From the NCBI GenBank assembly GCA_021442155.1, contig CM038216.1:83920945-83984944 (forward strand): DNA of 64,000 nt, given 5' to 3'. Origin of the DNA: Cymbidium sinense (lineage: Eukaryota; Streptophyta; Magnoliopsida; Asparagales; Orchidaceae). Shown here one piece after another: positions 49,467-60,421 of the stretch (the first letter of the stretch is position 1; each line of letters starts with the position of its first letter). Below the pieces are notes generated by a model, which was not told the DNA's origin, ran no database searches, and was given only the letters and a program-made list of their open reading frames with translations. A program made the position numbers and the translations under genes.

Positions 49467-51930
49467 GGGTTTAGGTTTATGTTTAGGTTTATTAGGTTTT
49501 AGGGTTTAGGTTTATTTTTTAATTTATTTAGTTACGTTAGTTTTATGTTTAGGGTTTAGGGATAGGGTTTAGGGATTAGATTTAGGGTTTATGGTTTTAG
49601 AGTTTACGCTTTTAGGGTTTAGAGTTTAGGGTAAGGATTAGCGATTAGTTTTTAGGGGTTTTTAGGGTTTATGGTTTAGGGTTGTAGGTTTAAGGTTTAG
49701 AGTTTGGGATTTAGGGTTTAAGGCTTTTTTTAATTAAGAAAACTAGTAGGCTTAGGTTTATCTAGTATATTTAGTTTATTTTTTATTTATTTTAGTTTAT
49801 TTTATTTTTATTTTAATTTAGGTTTATTTTTTATTTTAATTTAGGTTTATTTTTTATTTTTATTTAGTTTAGTTTATTTATTTTAGGTTTATTTATTTTA
49901 GTTTAGGTTTTGTATTTTAGTTTATTTTTTAGGTTTAGGTTTAGGTTAATTTTATTCTTTAGTTGAGTTTTATTTTTATTTTATTTTTTAAGTTTAGGTT
50001 TTTTTTTATTTTTAGGTTTAGGATTAGGTTTTTATTTTGCTTTTTTTATGTTTAGGTTTTAGGTTTTTATTTTAGGCTTATTTTTAGGTTCTATTTTTTA
50101 GTTTAGGTTTAGGTTTTTTTTATTTAGTTTAGGTTTAGGTTTAGGTTTAGGTTTTTTTATTTTAGTTTAGCTTATTTTAGTTTAGGTTTAGGCTTATTTT
50201 ATTTTTTTATTTTATTTTTATTTCAGGTTTAGTTTTTTTAGTTTGGTGTTTAGTTTTTATTTTTATTTTTTTTTAGGTTTAGTTTTTAGATTTAGGATTT
50301 TATTTAATTTTTTATTTTATTGTATTTTAGGTTTATTCTATTTTTATTTTACATTTAGTTTTTATTTTATTTAAATTTTTTGTTATTTGGTTTATTTTAA
50401 TATTTAGTTTTAGGTTTTCATTTTAGGTTTATTTTAGGTTTTATTTTTAAATTTAGGTTTAGGTAGGTTTTTAGATTATTTTATTTTATTTAGTTTGGGG
50501 ATTTGGTTTAGTTTTTTAGATTTAGGTTTATTTTTAAGTTTAGGATTTTATTTAGTTTTTATTCTATTTTATATTAGGTTTATTTTATTTTTATTTTACC
50601 TTTCATTTTTATTTTATTTAGTTTTTTTTTATTTTAAGTTTATTTTATATTTTAGTTTAGTTTATATTTTTATTTATTTTTGTTTTAATTTTTTAATTTA
50701 TTTTTTTTAGGTTTAGGTTTAGGTTTTAGTTTACCTTTTAGTTTAATTTAATTATATTTATTTAATTTAGGTTTAAGTTTTTTAATTTATTTTATTTTTA
50801 GATTTTATTTAGTTTAGGTTTAGGTTTTTAAGTTCTTAGGTTTTAGGGTTTAGGGTTTAGGGTTTAGCATTTGGGTTTTAGGGTTTAGGGTTAGGGTTGT
50901 AAGTTTTAGGGTTTAAGATTTGGGTTTAGGGTTTAGGGTTTAGGGTTTAGGTTTAGGGTCTAGGGTTTAGGGTTTAGGGCTTTAGGGTTTAGGGTTGTAG
51001 GATTAGGGTTTAGTGTTTAGGGTTGGTTTTAGGATTTAGAGTTTAGTGTTAAGGTTTTTTTTGTTTTTTTATACCTAAATAAATTAATAGGTTTATGTTT
51101 ATTTAGTTCAGTCAGTTTATTTTTTATTTATTTTAGTTTATTTTATTTTTTATTCTTATTTAGGTTTATTTTTATTTTTATTTTATTTAGTTTATTTATT
51201 TTCATTTAGGTTTTTTATTTTAGTTTATTTTTTAAGTATATGTTTAGGTTTTGGTTTATTTTTTAGTTTATTTTTATTTTTATTTTATTTTTTAGGTTTA
51301 GGTTCTATTTTTTTTAAAGTTTAGGTTTAGGTTTATTTTTAGTTTCTTTTATTTTATTTTGTTTAGATTTAGGTTTAGGTTTAGTCTATTTTAGGTTTAA
51401 GTTTAGGTTTTATTTATTTTAGTTTAGTTTATTTTAGTTTAGGTTTAAGTTTATTTTATTTTTATTTTAGGCTTAGGTTTTTTTGGTTTAGGGTTTAGGT
51501 TTTATTTTTATTTATTTTTAGGTTTTATTTTTTGGTTTATTTTTTAGGTTTATGTTTTTATTTAGTTTTTATTGTATTTTATTTTAGGTTTACTTTAATT
51601 ATATTTTAGGTATTATTTTAATTTTATTTAGGTTTTTTTCTGTTTAGTTTAGGTTTTTATTTATTTCATTTTAATTTAATTTTTTTTTTATTTTACTTTC
51701 TTTTTAGGTTTAGCTTTAGGTTTTAGTTTATTTTTTATTTTATTCTATTTATTTTATTTTATTTTGGTTTAAGCATTTTTATTTATTTTATTTTTAGGTT
51801 TCATTTAGTTTAGTTTTCAATTTTAGCTTTTTAGGGTTTTGGGTTTAGGGTTAGTTTAGGGTTTAAGATTTGGGATTTAGGGTTTCAAGTTTAGGGTTTG
51901 GGGTTTAGGTTTTAGGTTTAGGGTTTTTAG
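49467..51930 (+). repeat. Telomere-like array between islands e and f
   Basis: TTTAGGG-type DNA covers 49467-49730, 50840-51060 and 51830-51930. The landmark AATTAAGAAAACTAGTAGG lies near 49731, and a weak form (CTAAATAAATTAATAGG) near 51075. T-rich blocks lie between. The hydrophobic open stretch at 50495-50710 is repeat translation, not a gene. Confidence 0.88.
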
Positions 51931-52361
51931 TTTTTTTAACATAAAATAAATTTAGATTCAACATTTCTTCTTTTGGATTTAATCAACCAAGTAATAAACT
52001 AAGTTTTTTAGGACACAAGTGGTGACATGGATCAAAAATGAGCACGCATAGAGCAAATCAAAAACCCTAGATAACTAGAACCATCTCTACTGTAAAGACA
52101 CAGCTCCATAAGTAGCAGATCAGATCAGCATTCTTCAGTTTCTTCAGTTCCCATCAAAACCACTCCAACCTCTCGAGTAGTGGAATCCACCATCATATCC
52201 CGGATATCTCCCTCCAACACTACCACGACTGTAACCTCCGTCGCTCCTCCCACCTCCATAACCACCGCTGCTCTGACCACCACCTTGATATCCACCAACT
52301 AGATCTAGACTGAGCCTAGTTGATGGTGATGTTCCTGTCATTAAGGTTCTTCACATTATTA
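51931..52361 (-). pseudogene. GRP 3'-fragment island f (short-tail subfamily)
   Basis: This is a retrocopied 3' fragment of a glycine-rich RNA-binding protein, sister to the island at 49.0 kb. The minus strand gives DRNITIN, then TAG, then AQSRS. After the shared tail deletion the tail continues in the shifted frame with GGYQGGGQSSGGYGGGRSDG, SRGSVGGR and a terminal FDGN. The 3' UTR ends at a short A-run (T-run 51931-51937 on +). The junction to repeat (CACATTATTAGGGTTTTAG) is a mutated form of the one shared by the other islands. Confidence 0.85.
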
Positions 52362-55300
52362 GGGTTTTAGTTTAGATTTTATTTTAGGTTTAGGTGTATT
52401 AGGTTTTAGGGTTTAGGTTTATTTTTTTAATTTATTTAGTTACATTAGGTTTAGCTTTAGGGTTTGGGATTTAAGGTTTAAGGTTTAGGGTTTATGGTTT
52501 AGGGTTCGAGTTTATGATTCAGGGTTTAGGGTTTAGGTTTTAGGGTTTAGGGTTTAGGGTTAGGGTTTAGTGTATAGGGTTTTTAAGGGTTTATGATTTA
52601 GGGTTGTAGGTTTAGGGTTGGAGCTTTAGGGTTTAAGGTTTAGGGTTTAGGGTTTAGGATTTAGAGTTTTTTTTTAAATTAAGTGAACCAGTAGTTTTAG
52701 GTTTATTTAGTATATTTAGTTTATTTTGTATTTATTTTAGTTTGCTTTATTTTTTATTTTTATTTAGGTTTATTTTTTATTTCTATTTAGTTTAGTTTAT
52801 TTAGTTTATTTATTTTAGGTTTATATATTTTAATTTAGATTTTGTATTTTAGTTTATTTTTTAGGTTTAGGTTTATTTTTTTAAGTTTTATTTTTATTTT
52901 ATTTTTTCAGTTTAGGTTTTATTTTTTATTTTTTAGGTTTAGGTTTAGGTTTTCATTTTTGTTTTCTACATTTAGCTTTTAGGTTTTTATTTTAGGTTTA
53001 TTTTTAGGTATTATATTTTAGTTTAGTTTTAGATTTATTTTTAGTCTATTTTTATTTAGTTTAAGTTTAGGTTTAGGTTCAATTTATTTTAGGTTTAGGT
53101 TTAAATTTTACATATTTTAGTTTAGGTTTAGGTTTATTTTTTTTATTTTAGGTTCAGGTTTTTTTCGCTTAGTGTTTAGGTTTTATTTTTTATTTTTAGG
53201 TTTAGGATTTTATTTAGTTTTTATTTTATTTTATTTTTATTTTATGTTTTGTTTTTATTTTATTTAGGTTTTTATTCTTAGGTTTATTTTATTTTTTTAT
53301 TCATTGTAGGTTTTTTTTATTTTAATTAATTTGGTTTTATTTTTTAATTTTATTTTATTTTAGGTTTAGGTTTAGGTTTCTATTTTATTTTGTTTTAATT
53401 TTATTTAGGCTTAGGTTTTTTAATTTATTTTATTTTATGGTTTATTTAGTTTAGGTTTAGGTTTTAGGTTTTAGGGTTTTGAGTTTAGGATTTATGGTTT
53501 AATGTTTTAGGGTTTAGGGTTTTAAGGTTGAGGGTTTAGGGTTTAGGCTTTAGGGTTTACGGTTTAAAGTTTAGGGTTTAGGTTTTAAGGTTTAGTGTTT
53601 AAGTTTAGGATTTAGAGTTGTAGGTTTTAGGGTTTAGAGTTTTGGGTTTTTGGTTTAGGGTTTAGGGTTTAGGTTTAGGGTTAGTTTTAGGGTTTAGGAT
53701 TTAGGGTTAGAGGTTTTTTTCATTTTAATTTACTTTAGGGTCCGATTTAGGGTTAGTTTAGGTTTAGGCTTTAGGGTTTAGGGTTAGTTTAGGGTTTTAC
53801 GTTTTAGGTTTAGTTTAGGTTTAGGTTTAGGGCCAGTTTTTAGGCTTTATGGTTTGGGTTTTAGGTTTAGTTTAGGGTTTAGGATTTAGGTTGTTTTATT
53901 ATTTATTTATTTTAATTTAGGGTTTTGGATTTAGGGTTGTAGGTTTAGGGTTTAGGGTTTATGGTTTTTTTAAAAAAAATTAAGTAAACCAGTAGGTTTA
54001 GTTTTATTTAGTTTATTTTTTATTTATTTTAGTTTATTTTATTTTTTTTATTTTTAATTAGGTTTATTTTTTATTTTTATTTAGTTTAGTTTATTTATTT
54101 TAGGTTTATTTATTTTAGTTTAGATTTTTTATTTTAGTTTACTTTTTTGGTTTAGGTTTATGGTTATGTTTAGGGATAAGGGTTTAGGGTTCAGGGTTTA
54201 GGTTTTGGTTTAGGGATTTAGGGTTTAGGGTTTTGGGGTCTAGGGTTTAGGGTTTGGGGTTTCAAGTTTAGGGTCTAGGGTTTTACAATTTAGGGTTTTA
54301 TGGTTTAGTGTTTAGGGTTTATGGTTTAGGGTTAGTTTTAGGGTTTAGGGTTTAGGGTTTTGGGTTAAGGATTTAGGGTTTTGGCTTTAGGGTTTAGGGT
54401 ATTTTTAAAAAAAATTAACTAAACCATTAAATTTAAGTTCATTTGTTTTAGTTTATTTTTTATTTATTTTATTTTTTATTTTTAATTCAATTTATTTTTT
54501 CTTTTTATTTAATTTAGTTTTTTTATTTTAGGTTTATTTATTTTAGTTTAGGTTTTTTATTTTATTTCATTTTTTAGGTTTAGTTTTAGGTTTATGTTTA
54601 TTTGTTAATTTAGTTTTTTTTATTTTGCTTTTTAGGTTTATGTTTTATTTTTAATTTTTAGGTTTAGGTTTAGGTTTTATTTTCATTTTTTAGGTTTAGG
54701 TTTTAGGGTTTTATTTTGGTTTATTTTTAGGTTTTATTTTTTAGTTTAGATTTTGGTTTACTTTTAGTTTATTTTATTTTTTTTAGTTTAGGATTTATGT
54801 TTAGTATTAGGTTTAGGTTAAGGTATTATTTATTTTAGTTTAGTTTATTTTAGTTTAGGTATACATTTATTTTATTTTGTTTATTTTATTTTTATTTTGA
54901 GTTTAATTTTTATTTTTAGTTTAGGGTTTTGGTTTTATTTTGTATTTATATCAATCTTTTATTTTTATGTTTATTTTTTATGATAAGGTTTTTATTTAGT
55001 TTTTATTTTATTTTATTTTATTTTATTTTTATTTTACATTTAGTTTTTATTTAATTTAGGTGTTTTATTCTTAGGTTTATTTTAAAGTTTAGTTTAGTTT
55101 AGGTTTTTATTTATTTTATTTTAGTTTACCATTATTTTTATTTTATTTTATTTTTATGTTTAGGTTTAGGTTTAGGTTTTTATTTTATTTATCTTATTTT
55201 ATTTTATTTAGGTTTACTTATTTTATTTTATTTTTAGGTTTCATCTAGTTTTAGTCTAGGTTTTTAAGCTTTTATGGTTTAAGGTTTAGGGTTTAGGGTT

Positions 55301-58300
55301 AAAGGTTTAGGGTTTAAGGTTTTAGGGTTTATGGTTTTAGTTTTTAGGTTTAGGGTTTAGGGTTTAGGGTTTAGGGTTTAGTGTTTAGTCTTTAGGGTTT
55401 AGTGTTTTTAGGGTTTAGGATTTAGGGTTTAGGTTTTAGGGTTTTAGGTTATCTTAGGGTTTAGTTGGATTGGGTTTAGCTTTAGGCTTTAGTTTTAGGT
55501 TTAGGTTTGGTTAGTGGGTTTAAGGTTTAGGGGTTTAGGGTTTATGGTTTAGGGTTAGGCTTAGGATTTACGGTTTAGGCTTTAAGGTTAGTTTAGGGTT
55601 TAGGGTTTGGGGTTGTAGGTTTTGGGTTTCAAATTTAGTGTTTAGGGTTTTTTTTTAAATTTAGTAAACTGATAGGTTTAGGATTGTTTAGTTTATTTAG
55701 TTTATTTTATATTTTTATTTAGTTTAGTTTATTTATTTTTGTTTAGATTTTTTTATTTTAGTTTATTTTCTAGGTTTAGGTTTAGGTTTATTATTATTTT
55801 TTAGTTTAGTTTTATTTTTATTTAATTTTTTAGGTGTAGGTTTTATTTTTTATTATTAAGTTTAAGGTTTAGGTTTTATTTTGGTTTTAGGTTTAGGTTT
55901 TTATTTTATTATTTTAGGTTTGGGTTATAGGTTTTATTTTAGGTTTATTTTTAGGCTTTATTTTTTAGTTTAGGTTTAGGTTTATTTTTAGTTTAATTTA
56001 TTTTATTTAGTTTAGGGTTTAGGTTTAGTTTATTTTAGGTTTAAGTTTAGGTTTTATTTATTTTGGTTTAGTTTATTTTAGTTTAGGATTAGATTTATTT
56101 TATTTTGTTTATTTTAGGTTTAGGTTTTTTTTAATTTAGGGTTCAGGTTTTATTATTTATTTAATTTTAGTTTTATCTTTTAGGTTTATTTTTTTATTTA
56201 GTTTTTTATTTTATTTTATTTTAAGTTTATTTTATTTTATTTTACTTTGGGTTTGATTTTATTTAAGTTTTTTTTAGTTTTAAGTTTATTTTATTTTTTT
56301 AGTTTTGTTTAGGTTTTAATTTATTTGATTTTAGTTTAGTTGTTATTATTTTTTTAGGTTTAGGTTTAGGGTTTAGTTTAGGTTTTTATTTAATTTATTT
56401 TTTTATTTTATTTAAGTTTAGGTTTTTAATTTATTTTGTTTTTTGATTATATTTAGTTTAGGTTTAGGTTTTTAGATTTCTAGGGTTTGGGGTTTAGGGT
56501 TTAGGATTCAGGGTTTAGGGTTTGTGGTTTAGGGTTTAGGGTTTAGGGTAATAGGTTTTAGAGTTTAGGGTTTAAAATTTTAGGGTTTAGGGTTTAGGGT
56601 CTTAGGTTTTAGGGTTTAGGGTTTAAGGTTTAAGGTTTAGGCTTTTAGGTTTTAAGGTTAGGGGTTTAGGATTGTAGGTTTAGGGTTTAGCATTAGTGTT
56701 TTTTAATTATTTTTTTTAAATTAAGTAAACTCGTAGGTTTATGTTTATTTAGTTTATTTTTTATTAATTTTTAATCTAATTTTTTTTATTTAGGTTTATT
56801 TTTATTTTTATTTAGTTAGTTTTAATTTAGGTTTATTTATTTTAGCTTAGGTTTTTTATTCTAGTTTATTTTTTAGGTTTAGGTTTAGGTTTATTTATTA
56901 GTTTAGTTTTACTTCTTTTTATTATTTAGGTTTAGGTTTTATTTTTTATTTTAGGTTTAGGTTTAGGTTTTTACTTTTATTTTTTAGGTTTAGGTTTTAG
57001 GTTTTTATTTTTTGTTTATTTTTTAGGTGTTACTTTTTAGTTTAGGTTTATGTTTATTTTTTGTTTATTTATTTTATTTAGGTTTAGGTTTAGGTTTATG
57101 TTTAGTTTATTTTAGGTTTAGGTTTAGGTTTTATTTATTTTAGTCTACTTTATTTTAGTTTTTGTTTAGGTTTATTTTATTTTGTTTATTTTATTTTTAT
57201 TTTAGGTTTAGTTTTTTTGTAATTTAGGGTTTAGGTTTTATTTATTTTATTAATTTTTAGGTTTTATTATTATGTTTATTTTTTAGGTTTAAGTTTTTAT
57301 TTAATTTTTATTTTATTTTATTTTTATTTTACGTTTAGTTTTTATTTTATTTAGGTTTGTTATTCTTAGGTTTATTTTATCTTTTTGTTTAATTTAGGAT
57401 TTTATTTATTTTATTTTAGTTTATTTTTATTTTTTTTTTTATTTTATATTTAGGTTTAGGTTTAGGTTTAGGGTTTAATTTAAATTTTTATTTTACTTAA
57501 TTTTTTTATTTTAATTAGGTTTAGGTTTTTAAGTTTATAGGGATTAGGGCTTAGGGTTTAGGGTTTAGGGTTGTAACGTTTAGGGTTATAAGTTTAGGTT
57601 TTTAGGGTTTAGGGTTTAGGGTTTTAGGATTTAGGGTTTAGGGTTTAGGGTTTAGGGTCTTAGGGTTTACGGTTTAGGATTTAAGATTTAGGGTTTAGGG
57701 TTTAGGGTTTAGGGTTTTAGGGTTTAAGGTTAAGGGTTTAGGATTTTTGGTCTAGGGTTTAGGATTAGAGTTTATTTTCTAATTTTTTAATTTTTTAAAT
57801 TTTTTTAAATTAAGTAAACTCATAGGTTTATGTTTATTTAGTTTTTTTTATGTGTTTTAGTTTATTTTATTTTTATTTTTAGTTAAGTTTATTTATATTT
57901 TTATTTAATTTAGTTTTATTTTATGTTTATTTATTTTAGCTTAGGTTTTTTATTTTTGTTTATTTTTTAGTTTTACATTTAGGTTTACTTTTATTTTTAT
58001 CTTATTTTTTAGGTTTAGGCTTTATTTTTTATTTTTAAGTTTAAGTTTAGCTTTTTATTTTATTTTATTTTTATAGGTTTAGGTTTTAGGTTTTTATTTT
58101 ATGTTTATTTTTAGGTATTACTTTTTAGTGTAGGTTTAGGTTTATTTTTAGTATATTTAGTTTTATTTAGTTTAGATTTAGGTTTAGGTTTTATTTATGT
58201 TAGTTTACATTATTTTAGTTTAGGTTCAGGTTTATTTTATTTTGTTTATTTTATTTTTATTTTAAATTTTGTTTTTTTAAGTTTTAGGTTTAGGTTTTAT

Positions 58301-58959
58301 TTTTTATTTATTTTTAAGTTTTATTATTAGGTTTATTTTTTAGGTTTAGGTTTTTTATTTAGTTTTTATTTCAATTTATTTTAGGTTTATTTTATTTTTA
58401 ATTTACGTTTAGTTTTAATTTTATTTTTGTTTATTATTCTTAGGTTTATTTTATTTTTTTTACTTTAGTTTAGGTTTCTCTTTATTTTATTTTGGTTTAT
58501 TTTTATTTTTTATTTTATTTTTTTTAGGTTTTGGTTTAAGTTTTAGTTAAAGTATTTATATTATTTTATTTTATTACTTGATTTAAGTTTATGTTTTTTT
58601 ATTTATTTTTTGTTTTTTGGTTTTATTTAGTTTATGTTTAGGTTTTTAGGTTTTTAGGGTTTAACATTTAGGGTTTTGGGTTTAGGGTTTTAGGGTTTAG
58701 GGTTTTAGGGTTTAGGGTTCAGGTTAGGGTTTAGGGTTTAGGGTTTAGGGTTTTTAGGGTTTAGGGTTTAGGGTTTAGGGTTTATGGTTTAGGGTTTAGG
58801 GTTTTAGGGTTTAGGGTTTAGGGCTTAAGGTTAGTTTTAGGATTTATGCTTTAGGGTTAGAGTTCTTTTTTATTTTTTTATTTTTTTTATGTTTAGGTTT
58901 TAGGGTTTAGGTTTTAGGTTTAGGGTTCAGGATTTAGTTTAGGGTTTAGGTTTTTCTGG
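52362..58959 (+). repeat. Long telomere-like array with ~1 kb complex monomers
   Basis: This is 6.6 kb without a gene. The landmark occurs near 52676 (AAATTAAGTGAACCAGTAG), 53978, 54411 (AACTAAACC), 55657, 56719 and 57807. The last three are about 1.06-1.09 kb apart. Regular TTTAGGG blocks precede each landmark, and T-rich DNA follows it. The stretches 53720-53900 and 55440-55560 are more irregular TTAGG-type sequence without the usual T-rich partner. Confidence 0.9.
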
Positions 58960-59446
58960 ATTTTTTTCAACAGAGAACAATTTTAGATTCAACATTTCTT
59001 CTTTTCAATTTGATTAACCAAGTAACACACCAAGTTCTCTAAGACATGAGAGATGACATAGATAAAAAATGAGCATGGATAGAGCAAATCAAAAACCCTA
59101 CATAATTACAACAGTCTCTACTATAAAGACATAATTCTATAGGCAGCAGATCAGATCGGTCGTTCTTCAGTTTCTCCAGTTCCCATCAGAACCACCCCGG
59201 TCTCTCAAGTAGCTGGGTCCAACATCATATCACCGATCTCTCCCTCCACCACCACGATGATTGTATCCTCTATCAGTCTTCCCGACTCTATAACCACCAT
59301 TGTTCCGATCACCATATCCACCAACACCAACAGATCCCCCACCACCACTATGATAACCGCCACCTCTGCCTTTGCCTCAACCTCCAGATTTAGACTGAGC
59401 CTTGTTGACGGTGATGTTCTTATCGACAAGGTTTTTCCCATTCTTA
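58960..59446 (-). pseudogene. GRP 3'-fragment island g, best-preserved reading frame
   Basis: This is a retrocopied 3' fragment of a glycine-rich RNA-binding protein. On the minus strand one frame runs through the whole coding part. It gives NGKNLVDKNITVNKAQSKSG (end of the RRM), then GGGYHSGGGGSVGVGGYGD, NNGGY, RGGGGSE-like HRGGGGRDR, and the terminal GGSDGNWRN with its stop near 59175. Only two internal stops interrupt it (after SKSGG and after GRDR). The position that is TAG in many other islands is AAG here. The 3' UTR ends at an A-rich end (T-run near 58960-58967 on +). The RRM core is absent, so it cannot be a working gene. A 78-codon antisense-frame stretch at 59205-59441 is a shadow. 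Confidence 0.87.
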
Positions 59447-59549
59447 GGGTTTAGGTTTATTTTTTATTTATTTATTTACTTTAGGTTTAGGTTTAGGGTT
59501 TGGGGTTTAGGGTTTAGGGTTTAGGATTAGGGTTTAGGGTTTAAGGTTT
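59447..59549 (+). repeat. Short telomere-like linker
   Basis: About 100 bp of TTTAGGG-type sequence separates GRP island g from the 3' end of the P0 retrocopy. Both retrocopies are on the minus strand. Confidence 0.85.
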
Positions 59550-60421
59550 ATTTTTTAAACCCAAATGATGTCATAACAAATAAGAAATTACCAAATCAAA
59601 CAGAACATTATCCTCTAATAACTAATAAAATAAGATAAAATTAAATATAATTAAAAAATTCACAAAAATAGTATTTCACAAAATGATTTAACTCCCAGAG
59701 ACAATAAAATTTGATTTAATAGAAGGCCAACAAAGCTTAGTTGAATAAGCTGAAACCCATATCATCATCAGATTCCTCAGCAGGCTCTTCCTTCTTCTCT
59801 TCCACTGTAGTACCCGGAGTAGCAGCAGCAGCAATAGCGAGACTAGTAGAAGCATCAAGTACAGCAGTTGCAACAAATTTACTAGGATCCTTCAAATACT
59901 CCTTTACCTTCTCATGTGGGTATGTGTAATCAAGCAATCATGATGGTCGACATTATTATAAGCATTGATTAAAATTTGCGGTCTTTGTAGTAAGGGTGGG
60001 ATAAGAGAGGGCCGGGTTAGAAGTGATCATTGAAAGGCTGTAAAACTTCTTTATGAGATCATTTTCAGTGAGGTCAAGCACCTCAGAACTGCACATCGAA
60101 CCTTCATCATACACAGACTAGACAGTAAGGCTATAAGAGAATGGCCTAATCAGCTTGAGGAGAGTAGCCTGGATCCCTTATCTCCTTTTTTTTCAGTTCA
60201 ACCGGGGTGATAATTTGAACAATACCCTTGTTGATCTTAGTTGGGATGTTGAGAACTTGGAAGAAAGAAGTTTGTGAAGCATCTAGACCAGTGTTGCCTG
60301 GAGGAACCATAACATCAATAGGTGCAACAAGATCAACACAGGCAGGAGCACCAATTTTGTATTTCACAACCTCTTCACTGACTTCTTTAAGGTTACCTTT
60401 CATAAAAATCAGCTCAACTGG
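59550..60421 (-). pseudogene. RPP0: 5'-truncated processed pseudogene of 60S acidic ribosomal protein P0
   Basis: P0 anchors the P1/P2 stalk on the large ribosomal subunit. On the minus strand the copy begins next to telomere-like repeat (CCCCAGTTGAGCTGATTTTT at 60421) with [17 protein letters not shown]. It then shows [36 protein letters not shown] and [18 protein letters not shown]. After a frameshift it continues as IRPFSYSL and [14 protein letters not shown] (about 60150-60030). A further frameshift leads to [13 protein letters not shown], the alanine-rich hinge, and the conserved acidic end [13 protein letters not shown] (59737). The usual last residue is Asp. A 3' UTR follows to an A-rich end near 59550 (TTTAAAAAATAAACC). 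The first ~95 residues are missing, and several stops and frameshifts exclude function. The A-end and 5' truncation indicate LINE-mediated retroposition. Confidence 0.9.
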
